The notes under the pieces: model-generated
The model's database searches: none
Told to the model about the DNA's origin: nothing
Seen by the model: only the letters and a program-made list of their open reading frames with translations
Source of the DNA: Paragorgia papillata
Lineage: Eukaryota; Cnidaria; Anthozoa; Scleralcyonacea; Coralliidae
DNA length: 64,000 nt
NCBI GenBank assembly: GCA_035771165.1
Contig: JAWNZC010000103.1
Coordinates: 186,001 to 250,000 of the forward strand
Direction: 5' to 3'
Made by a program: the position numbers and the translations under genes
Shown here: positions 25,301 to 37,300 of the stretch, one piece after another
How positions within the stretch are numbered: position 1 is the stretch's first letter
Layout of the letters: each line of letters opens with the position of its first letter

Positions 25301-28300
25301 CACATGACCAAATATTTTTCTCTGATTGGCTAATTAGCTCATGAATTATTAATGAGTTTGAGAATGAAGTTTAAAGTGCCTATATCATGGTTGGTGATTT
25401 TCATATTTAGGATATTTGGAATCTTCTGTGAAGATTTGTAATATATCTTCCTTTTCTAAAATTTCATCTTCGTGGACTTTAGATCCGCGTTAGGCGCATT
25501 GCCTCAAATTCATCACTGAGCAGACCAATCATAAACCTGGAAAGCCACTTTTCCACTACATGCACTATATGCACTGTAAATTTCAGGGGGTAAAATTTAC
25601 CCCATTTGGGGGATAAAAGTGCCATTTTTGGGGGGTAAATGATAAAGGGGTAATGATTACCCCTTCAAAAACTCATTAATAATTCATGAGGAAAACACAA
25701 AGGAAATCAGTACCATGTCCGTGGTTTTATATCTGATAAAGAAAGCTCCTGATTTACATAAATTTTAGCTTTGATTTTCTCGGCTTAGACAAGGTTATTT
25801 TTCAAACTTACTACGCCAATGAACTTACCAAGTGGTTCGTTTTTTAAGCCGTTCAATAAACTCGCAGTTCGTGTTTTATCAGATATAAAAACACTCGGCT
25901 TCGCCTCGTGTCTCCATATCTGATAAAACACTCCTGCTCGTTTATTAAACAGTACTTAAATAAGGGCAATTCTTCTTTTTGTTGCACAGAATTACCTTTT
26001 ACGGGGGTAATTTGTTGGAGCAAATTTTTTATCTATCTTGGGGTAAAAAAGTAAAATTTAACCCTGAATGAGGGGTTAAAATTATCTAGGGGTAAAATCT
26101 ACACCCATTTCGGGGGTAACTAATAACGAGGGTAAAATTTACCCCCTTGTAAGGGGTAACTAATAGTGGGGGTAGAAACTCCCCCCTAATGTTGGGGGTA
26201 ACCAGAACAGCAAGACAATGTTTTCGAAAATGGCGAATTTTTTCTTGAAGAGTTTTTGTACACAAATGTGTATAATAGTTAAAAATTAAGCTGAAGATTG
26301 TTTAGCAGATTCAAATCGACCTAAAGTTTACTTCCGTAAGCTTGTAAACATCGTCTGTGTGTAAAGGCCCAAAGGTGACTTAAACACAACCTATAAACAC
26401 TGCTAACAAAAATGAAATTACTCTGGATTTGGTTTTGAATGTTGTTGTTTTATATTGGATTAAATTGTGGTAAGTAAACAAGTGTTATTTCCTATATTTT
26501 TTGCTCTACGACAATGTCTTTAAGTTGCTATTGAAATGAATTACTTTGTATGATTTTACACATTTAACACTGGTGTCAAAAACAATGCGAAAAATTTGAA
26601 CAAAAGAACTTAGCTCATTTATTTTTTGACTCGACAAAAGTTGAGATAGTTATTTCATTGCTAATATATATCATGAACTTAGTTGAAACTATAGTATTGT
26701 CGGCATTGTCTGTGTATCAAAGCTGAAGAGACAAGATTAAAATGGGCTGAACTAACTTTGAATCTAGTTCTTAACGTTGTAACGATTTAGTTTCTTTTCC
26801 CGTTTTGCTGGAAATTCGTATAGGTAAACAAATGTTTGTACATCTTTTTGTCCTACAACAGTGTTTTATAAACTGTTATCGAAATAAATATTTTGTTTTT
26901 TCATCGTATGATACGGAAACTGACCGGCTATTAACTCATAACATTAGTTCTTTGTGGCAAAACTAATGTAAAAAAGCATAAACAAAAATTCACAGGATCT
27001 TTTAAATGTTTGGAAATGTTTTTTGATCTGTCACACTAATCAACAAAGTGTTTTTTAATGAAACCCCTCGAAAGAAATCCCAAATGTTGTGAAACGTTAT
27101 AAAATATTGTGTTAAAAAAAGTAAAGAAAATATGAACTTAACAGTGTAATATTAAAGAAAAAAAACCAGTTATATATCGTAAATTTTAATACAAAACTAG
27201 AAGAGGCAGCTTGGCGCAATGGTAAGGTAAGAAAACTAATGCAAGGTAAGTTAAGCCCGTAGGGTTAGTAGTCGGATGGGTGACCCATTGGGACACCAAG
27301 GTTCCACTAAAAGTGTATTAAATAAAGGACTAGGACTATACAATTTTTACCCTCTTATTTTTACACCTTAAATTTTATCCCACATTTTGAGGTAAAAATT
27401 ACCCCCGAATTGCGGGGTAAAAATTACCCCTTTTTTAAATGGATTGAAATTTTACCCCCCAAAAACGGGGCGTTCTGTGGAAAACTATTTACCCCCACAT
27501 TTTGGGGTAATTTTTACCCCCTGAAAATTACAGAGTGAAATATCGGACCGACGTTTTTAGTACGGACCAAGCAAGCGCAGCGAAGCGAGGTCCGTGCAGA
27601 AAACAGAAGTCCGATATTTCACTAGTACAGACCGAACAAGCGAGGTCTATAAGTAGTTTATTAAATGACTATAAGTGTTGTAAACTATAAACGTTCTGTG
27701 ACAACTTGACAGTGTTAGGCTCGTATTCGCCACCATCTTTCTTGCAAACTAAACCTTTTGGTTTAGACAAAACGCAAAAGAATTGTCAAACTGGTGAAGA
27801 GACACCACGCGGTAAAAAAAAAATTATAAAAGAGTGCTAAAGGAAAATATCTAATGTTGTTAATAAAATGAAGCTTGTTAATTTCTAAGGTTAAACCCTC
27901 TCTTAACGCGAACATTAGATCTTTTTCCTTTCGCTCTCTTTTAGAATATTTTTTTTACCGCGTGGTGTTTCTTCACCATTAAGCTATTTAAGTCACCTTC
28001 ATGTATGTATATTTATCACTCTGATGATGTTACGTGTAGTAACGAAACGTTAGTAAATATTTTCAAAATTATTTTGTGTTATGGTTTGGTTTAAAGCAGT
28101 ATGCTGGGCTATAATATTTCTAACTAGAATTATATACAATAAAGTAACAAAAGGCAAAAACCGCGCGCTAGTCACTACCTTGCAAATAACTTATGAAACT
28201 ATACATAAAAATCAATTATAACTCACCTTTTATCAAGAGGGTCAAATCTCACTTTTACATCAATGGCGTGGTATTCAAGGCAACTTACTATATGAAAAAG

Positions 28301-31300
28301 AAAAGAAAATGACTAAGTATGGTTGTCATGACCAGCACATTTACCATATATCAAACAAACAAATAAAAATAAATAAATGAATAAATCTGTCTAAAAATTA
28401 TGGTCATCTGATCAGATGCCCCGAAAACTGCTAAGCCACATCAACATGTAATATTCGGAAGTACTATACTATTGAACAGATAGTCTATCTCCGCTTCATT
28501 GTAGCTTTCTTTACGTAATGTTCTCAGAATAAACAAGGCAGTATTTATTGTGCTTTAATTTATTATCGAGTCGGTTTTCTTTGTTCTTCCGAGGTCTTTA
28601 TCAACCTCGTACCCAGGGTCTTATCTCCGCTCCCCCGCCCCCGCCAGTAGATAACCCCCCCCGTAGATAACCCCCCCCCATCCACCGTCCAAAGGGATGT
28701 CGCCTCATTAATATTCAGCATGACTCACGCACCGTGACTCACGCATGACTCACGCCTGGGACATGATTGGGCAAGATAGGATTATATTTTTAGAACCTAG
28801 ATATTCAAACAGAGGAAGTCATCCTAGAATTATTGCTAACTAAACCCTAGTTCATGAGCGAGGAAATTGTAGGAAGATAGAATGAGGAATCACTTCGAGA
28901 AGTCGTGAAAAGAACGATTTTAAGTGTCGAAATATGAACTAAAGGCAAAACGATTTATTACTTTGAAAGCGTTGCTAGGTTAACTGGAGTACAAACAGAG
29001 TAAGTCATCCTAGAATCACTGCTAACTAAACCCTTGTTTATAAGCGAATAAATCGTAGGAAGATAGAATGAAGAATCACTTTAAGAAGTCATGAAAAGAA
29101 CGATTTTAAATGTCGAAATATAAAGGCAAAGCGATTTATTACTTTGAAAGCGTTGCTACGCTTTCTGTTACTAAGCTGAACTTAAGATATGTACGAATCA
29201 ATCCGAAAAGCCGTCAGCTCAGAAAAAAACGTATTGGCACATAGCAACGAAAAGCTTATATATGAATATTATATTAGATATTTGGTTCGCTTTTGTGATG
29301 TTTATACGTATAGGAACCGTATGAAGTTAAAAAGAGTCGCCTTGAATGGTAGCGAATCGTTATTGTAAACTTAGAAGAACATTATTCGATAACATCGTTG
29401 ACCAGGCACTTTGAAAAATTACAGAGCTTGGTTAAATAATTCGTCGCTATGATTTAGTATGTTATAAGATTCTCGCACGTGCAGAACACAGAAGGGAAAA
29501 TCATTAAAGCTACTAATGGCTAAAACATAGCCAGATTTGCATATAAGTAGAATATTTAATTCATTTTAGGGGATGTCATGAGTTGTGTGTGGATAATAAG
29601 GGGTATTAATGTGAGGGCATGTTCAGGCCAAAAGATGATTAGCGGGGGCGTTACGATGGAGAATGTACAGCCTCGCGTCGCCTCATAAGACAGAATTCAA
29701 AGTACTCAGTTTAAAATATTTATTTAGGCTTTGGTTTAAACTTACACATATCAAAACAATTTACCGTTACATATAAATAGTTCACACCGAGCATCTAGTA
29801 AGGTCTGCTTCTTAGATTATATTTAGGTGTTTTTATTTTAAAAGTAGAATGATAATCTTTCTTGTCTTCTGATGATAATTGGGACACATCTTCTTTCGTC
29901 ATGGGTAAATATTTTGATCTAGTCATCAATAGATGATGTTCATACTCTTCTCTATCATCCGGAGTCATCTTTGCCAAGTCTTTCTCTGTCGGGTCGCCCA
30001 AACTTTCCCAGTTATGAAAGAAATTATGTTTAAGCGTCGGTTGTTCAACGGTAGGAGGCGGTGTTAGGAAATAGGTTTTAGGTGTAGCAGGGAAACCCCA
30101 CGGAAGATCGTCAGTTTCTTGCTTTATCTCCGGTGTCAAGTTTGGTGTATTTTTCCGAGGCTGAGTTTGAGGATTAGTTAGAGGTTGAAGCTGATTCTGC
30201 AGTTGATTTTGAAACGTTAGAAAACGTCCGAGCTGATTGGAGTAAAGCATGCTCTTTTCTTCTGTTGTTAACTGTGGCGCTTGTACAATATCTTGCATTT
30301 TTTGTTCTGTATTGTACATGGCGTTAATAATCGGAGGTTGCTGATAAGATTGCTTTTGTATGAAACTACCAAGTTGCTGCTGCAGGGTGGAGTTACTTTC
30401 TCCAGGTAGAACATTGGTCTTGAGACGATGATCGTCATCCGTTGTAGGCTTTAGATCTAGCATAAGATAACCATGAGGGCGGCTTGTTGCTTTCTCGTAA
30501 CTCTTCATAAATTCCTGAACATGACCAGGGTTCACCTGTCGAGCCAAGACAGAAATTTGCTGTTTATCCCTCGGAGACTTGAAGAGTAAGATATAGTGTG
30601 CGTTGAGGCTAATGTTTCTGGTTTCTTTGCCTTGATGGAAAATATTTTGAACAATATAGATGATAGACAAATTCCGGTGATGACTACCTTTAGTAAATAG
30701 ACTAGCAATACGTTTATCTCCCCCTGATTGAGCCATAAGATCATCGAGGACGATCAGGTTACGTTGAGAGACTTCAAGAAAATCATCCGAGTCAATGGAG
30801 GAAGGTATACCGTCGTATAATTCGATGCCTGGTATTGTTTTGATCATCTCAAGATACATGGGCTGCCATTGTCCATAGCACCAAATGATACGTTCGGGAG
30901 GAGGATTAATCGTAGTTTTGGCGTTTTCCAGAAGTGTCTTCACCCATACGGTTTTGCCGCTCTGAGTACACCCTGCAGCAATGCATGTAAAAGGATGCTG
31001 CATGACTGTAGATCCATTGATAACAGGGGAAACATGCCCGGTATTACTTTCCTGATGGAAATTTTTAATATGACGTTGAAGATTGCCTCTTGTCGAAAAC
31101 GTTTTCCCGCAAGTGCTACAGATGTACGACATGTTGACTCTTTGACGATTAGGAGTAAAATGATTGTTTCAAAGTATATTCGGACAATTTATATCAATTT
31201 TTTCCCCTCTTATCTACCCTTTTTATCTTGCTCTTATCTTGCTCTTATCTTCCTTATCTTTTCTTTATCTTCCCTTTATCTTCCACTTATCTTCCTCTTA

Positions 31301-34300
31301 TCTTTCCCTTATCTTCCTTATCTTCCTCTTATCTTCGATTTATCTTCCCTTTATCTTTCCCTTATCTTCCTCTTATCTTCCTTATCTTTCTCTTCTCTTC
31401 CTCATCTTCCTCTTATCTTTTCTTTATCTTCCCTTTATCTTGCTCTTATTTTCCTTATCTTCCTTATCTTTTCTTTATCTTCCCTTTATCTTCCTCTTAT
31501 CTTCCCCTTATCTTCCTCTTATCTTTCCCTTATCTTTCTTATCTTCCTTATCTTTCTCTTCTCTTCATTATCTTCCTCTTATCTTTTCTTTATCTTCCCT
31601 TTATCTTCCTCTTATCTTCCTTATCTTCCTCTTATCTCCCATTTATATTCCCTTTATCTTTCTTATCTTTTCTTTATCTTCCCTTTATCTTCCTCTTATC
31701 TTCCTCTTATATTTCTCTTCTCTTCCTTATCTACCTCTTATCTTTCCCTTATCTTCCCTTTATCTTCCCTTTATCTTCCTCTTATCTTTCCCTTATCTTT
31801 CTTATCTTCCCTTTTTCTTATCTTCCTCTTATCTTCCTTATCTTTTTCTTCTCTTCCTTCTCTTTCGCTTATCTGCCTTATTTTCCCAATTTTCAGTCCC
31901 AGACCCCTCAAGGATATCTGTCACAAATCCAAAATATATAGACATGTTCTGGTAGAGATTTCCTCATTTAGACACTGACTGTCAGATAGAGATGTTTACC
32001 AACGAACAGAGGGCATTTCTTCAGTTTTTGTGTCTTTCAAAACCCATACAACAGCGAGCTGTTTTGGAGTCTGCGAGCCCTGAGCAGGTTCGATGTATAT
32101 GCGAGTGTGCGCACAATTTTTGGCAAATGCACTACCAACTACCTCGTCAGGTGATTGAAAGACTTAGCCCTTACCAGGACGATCTACACATTTTGGTTGA
32201 TCCCCAACGAAGTTTTACACGAAAAAAGAAAACACTGGTTCAAAACGGTAAAGGATTTCTAAGCCTGTTGCTTGGTCCTGTTTTAGAAGGACTCACAGAA
32301 ATGGTATAAAAGAACTAAAAGTTTCTACAATAGTCAGTTTAAGCGTGAACATCATGGAAGAAACAAGTCTCGCTAATTATCGCGTCCAACAAATAATATC
32401 ACATTTACACTACGAAATCGAAGAAGAGAAAGTGTCTTCTCTGCTAAACAGTTTGCTGATATCTCATAGTCTTCTCACGTGGAATTCAAGAGGGGAAATA
32501 GTATATAACGGAAGAACTATACCAAGAACAAATATCACTGATTTGATAGAATATTGTCTTACAGAATACGATGCCAAGATTCCCGAGCCACTTGGTTTAG
32601 ATATTTTTATTAAAGGACTAGCAAATTTGAAAATTGATAAAAGTCTCATTGAAAATGTTCAAGTTTTGACCATGCTGGCACGTCATGAACATCAAGGGCC
32701 GGAATCCGAAAGCGAAGACGAAGAAAGCGAAGACGAAGACGAAGAAACTGACTCCGAAAAACAAGAAGAGTCGGACGCGGAGCATTGGCGTGGAGAGGAC
32801 TCGGAGAGAAATGAAGAACTTACTGGAGAATGTGAACACTGTCAAAGTATTGTACATGTTGTATATTTACTTCAGTGTCCTAAATGTTCATGGAAAGATT
32901 TCTATCAGGATAACAATCAATGTAAATCATGTAACTTAGGATCTCCCTTATCTTTTTCACATTCAATTGGTTTCTGTACTGCATGTCCCAAGGCTTATAT
33001 TACCGATGGAGTTAATGAAAATAATTTTGAACCGAAATAAAAAAAAAAAATAGATAATCTTGAAACTCAGCCTCGGAAAAATACACCAAACTTGACACCG
33101 GAGATAAAGCAAGAAACTGACGATCTTCCGTGGGGTTTCCCTGCTACACCTAAAACCTATTTCCTAACACCGCCTCCTACCGTTGAACAACCGACGCTTT
33201 CATTCATAACTGGGAAAGTTTGGGCGACCCGACAGAGAAAGACTTGGCAAAGATGACTCCGGATGATAGAGAAGAGTATGAACATCATCTATTGATGACT
33301 AGATCAAAATATTTACCCATGACGAAAGAAGATGTGTCCCAATTATCATCAGAAGACAAGAAAGATTATCATTCTACTTTTAAAATAAAAACACCTAAAT
33401 ATAATCTAAGAAGCAGACCTTACTAGATGCTCGGTGTGAACTATTTATATGTAGCGGTAATTTGTTTTGATATGTGTAAGTTTAAACCAAAGCCTAAATA
33501 AATATTTTAAACTGAGTACTTCGAATTCTGCCTTATGAGACGACGCTGTACATTCTCCATCGTAACGCCCCCGCTAATCATCTTTTGGCCTGAACATGCC
33601 CACACATTAATACCCCTTATTATCCACACACAACTCATGACATCCCCTAAAATGAATTAAATATTCTACTTATATGCAAATCTGGCTATGTTTTAGCCAT
33701 TAGTAGCTTTAATGATTTTCCCTTCTGTGTTCTGCACGTGCGAGAATCTTATAACATACTAAATCATAGCGACGAATTATTTAACCAAGCTCTGTAATTT
33801 TTCAAAGTGCCTGGTCAACGATGTTATCGAATAATGTTCTTCTAAGTTTACAATAACGATTCGCTACCATTCAAGGCGACTCTTTTTAACTTCATACGGT
33901 TCCTATACGTATAAACATCACAAAAGCGAACCAAATATCTAATATAATATTCATATATAAGCTTTTCGTTGCTATGTGCCAATACGTTTTTTTCTGAGCT
34001 GACGGCTTTTCGGATTGATTCGTACATATCTTAAGTTCAGCTTAGTAACAGAAAGCGTAGCAACGCTTTCAAAGTAATAAATCGCTTTGCCTTTATATTT
34101 CGACATTTAAAATCGTTCTTTTCATGACTTCTTAAAGTGATTCTTCATTCTATCTTCCTACGATTTACTCGCTTATAAACAAGGGTTTAGTTAGCAGTGA
34201 TTCTAGGATGACTTACTCTGTTTGTACTCCAGTTAACCTACAATCATGGCCAGAAATAATTGGGACAGCAGTGCAAATGAAGAGTCTGGTAGCCTCACAC

Positions 34301-37300
34301 AAGAAAAACTATAATATATCGCCTTGAATCCTTACCTAACAATCTCTCCCCTCCCCCTCCATCAATGTTGTTTCATTTTATACCTGGTGTGATATAACGA
34401 CGAAAAAGAGCAATAGAATGGCAACATTGAAGGGGGGAAGGGGGGCAACGTCGAATGCGTAGTGGTTTTTACGAACTGTCCTAGGGTTTTTGGCCATGAT
34501 TGTCTGTATAGAAATTCTCCTCGATTCGTTGCAATTTTACGACATTTTAAACAAGAAAAGGTATTATTTGTCTCTATATCGTTAGACAAAAGTTTACTAC
34601 GATCCTAAAATGTTTCAAAACGTTTTTTTTTTGGCTGCATATTTTATTTCGGCGGCATATTTTATTTCGGCCGGCTTGGTTATTTCGGCATTGGAAGGGG
34701 ATATAGTCCATTTTCCTGCACCGAATAATTTTTGTAAGCGTGATTTGGAACTAAATAGCGATACACCATTCTTCGCGACGGCCGACGCTCCAATGACGCT
34801 AATAAAGTCGAGCTCCATCGACAGAGTAAACACTGAAATGATGAATATCAGATGGCGTTTCTTTAACTTTTGGAAGTTCAGTCCCGCGAGTCGTGTCAGA
34901 TTCGAATGTACCCATGTCCTCGTTGCTTCGCTGCTTTTCTTTGTGGAAAGGTTAACGCCGTTTAAGCGCATTAATGAACTTATTTCTGTTTATAAATCTT
35001 ATAATACCCTTATTCAGTTTCCTGCGTTTCGGGTTTGTTTACGTCATTTAAAGTTTACGTAATACGATAATAGGTCGCTGCTGCTGAGCTTCCTTCTGTG
35101 ATATTGTGACATTTCTCCCTAACATTTATGTAAATAGTGTTGCCAGTTTTCGTTTATATTTGTAAACTAAATTTACATGAGTTATATGAAGTGTGTATGA
35201 TGTGTTTTAGTGTGATTTTGGTGCTAAAATATAACGATATACGCTTTTCCCGACATTTCTCCCTGACGACAATAAAGTTAGTTTGTATCGTTTATTTATA
35301 GATGGTCGCAGAAGGGAGAAATGTCAGAAAACTTAGATATCTTAACGTGCGAGCTGCAGTAAATAGAGAATAACACGCCGCAGACACAAACAATGCACTT
35401 GAACGAAAAATACATTTAATTGGAGTTTTAACTTTGCATTTTACAACGATTTTGGGGGGAGAAATGAAGTGGGAGAATTGTGCCTTGTTAAGTGTAAATA
35501 TATAATAGAGGATATCAAGTAACATATCCTGTTTGTCTCTTTATGTCTCTCTTTGTCTCCTTCTGTCTCTGTCTGTCCCTCTCTACCCGCTATCTCTCTC
35601 TCTCTCTTTCGCACTCTACCTCTCTCTTCCTCTCTCAATATCTTGTCCGGTATCCATTCTTTCGCAAAATTGGTTACTATTGATAATTAGTCAATTAAAC
35701 GCTAATTATAACCAATTAGACGCTAGTGTTGCACATGTATCTTTGTAAGTGGCACAGACAAATGATAAGGAATAGTAGAACAACTTGGAACGAAATATGT
35801 GAGACGAGCACCAAAGTATTACTTGCCTATACATCAGTTCACCTCAGACAGTCTGTATAGAAATTCTCCTCGATTCGTTGCAATTTTACGACATTTTAAA
35901 CAAGAAAAGGTATTATTTGTCTCTATATCGTTAGACAAAAGTTTACTACGATCCTAAAATGTTTCAAAACGTTGTTTTTTTGGCTGCATATTTTATTTCG
36001 GCGGCATATTTTATTTCGGCCGGCTTGGTTATTTCGGCATTGGAAGGGGATATAGTCCATTTTCCTGCACCGAATAATTTTTGTAAGCGTGATTTGGAAC
36101 TAAATAGCGATACACCATTCTTCGCGACGGCCGACGCTCCAATGACGCTAATAAAGTCGAGCTCCATCGACAGAGTAAACACTGAAATGATGAATATCAG
36201 ATGGCGTTTCTTTAACTTTTGGAAGTTCAGTCCCGCGAGTCGTGTCAGATTCGAATGTACCCATGTCCTCGTTGCTTCGCTGCTTTTCTTTGTGGAAAGG
36301 TTAACGCCGTTTAAGCGCATTAATGAACTTATTTCTGTTTATAAATCTTATAATACCCTTATTCAGTTTCCTGCGTTTCGGGTTTGTTTACGTCATTTAA
36401 AGTTTACGTAATACGATAATAGGTCGCTGCTGCTGAGCTTCCTTCTGTGATATTGTGACATTTCTCCCTAACATTTATGTAAATAGTGTTGCCAGTTTTC
36501 GTTTATATTTGTAAACTAAATTTACATGAGTTATATGAAGTGTGTATGATGTGTTTTAGTGTGATTTTGGTGCTAAAATATAACGATATACGCTTTTCCC
36601 GACATTTCTCCCTGACGACAATAAAGTTAGTTTGTATCGTTTATTTATAGATGGTCGCAGAAGGGAGAAATGTCAGAAAACTTAGATATCTTAACGTGCG
36701 AGCTGCAGTAAATAGAGAATAACACGCCGCAGACACAAACAATGCACTTGAACGAAAAATACATTTAATTGGAGTTTTAACTTTGCATTTTACAACGATT
36801 TTGGGGGGAGAAATGAAGTGGGAGAATTGTGCCTTGTTAAGTGTAAATATATAATAGAGGATATCAAGTAACATATCCTGTTTGTCTCTTTATGTCTCTC
36901 TTTGTCTCCTTCTGTCTCTGTCTGTCCCTCTCTACCCGCTATCTCTCTCTCTCTCTTTCGCACTCTACCTCTCTCTTCCTCTCTCAATATCTTGTCCGGT
37001 ATCCATTCTTTCGCAAAATTGGTTACTATTGATAATTAGTCAATTAAACGCTAATTATAACCAATTAGACGCTAGTGTTGCACATGTATCTTTGTAAGTG
37101 GCACAGACAAATGATAAGGAATAGTAGAACAACTTGGAACGAAATATGTGAGACGAGCACCAAAGTATTACTTGCCTATACATCAGTTCACCTCAGACTG
37201 TCTGTATAGAAATTCTCCTCGATTCGTTGCAATTTTACGACATTTTAAACAAGAAAAGGTATTATTTGTCTCTATATCGTTAGACAAAAGTTTACTACGA

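Noticed and set aside
31164..31978. Three overlapping + frames of 237 to 369 codons
   Set aside because: All arise from the CTTATCTT simple repeat, are Leu/Ser/Phe/Tyr-only, and are open in every phase.
34615..34971. 118-codon antisense frame in each array unit
   Set aside because: It lies wholly opposite the 150-codon frame. No homology, and its C-terminal AEIKYAA repeat is a DNA repeat.
35252..35325. Hammerhead ribozyme in the array unit (CTGACGA ... GAAATGTC)
   Set aside because: The boxes are part of a continuous hairpin. The base before GAAA and helix II do not fit a hammerhead.
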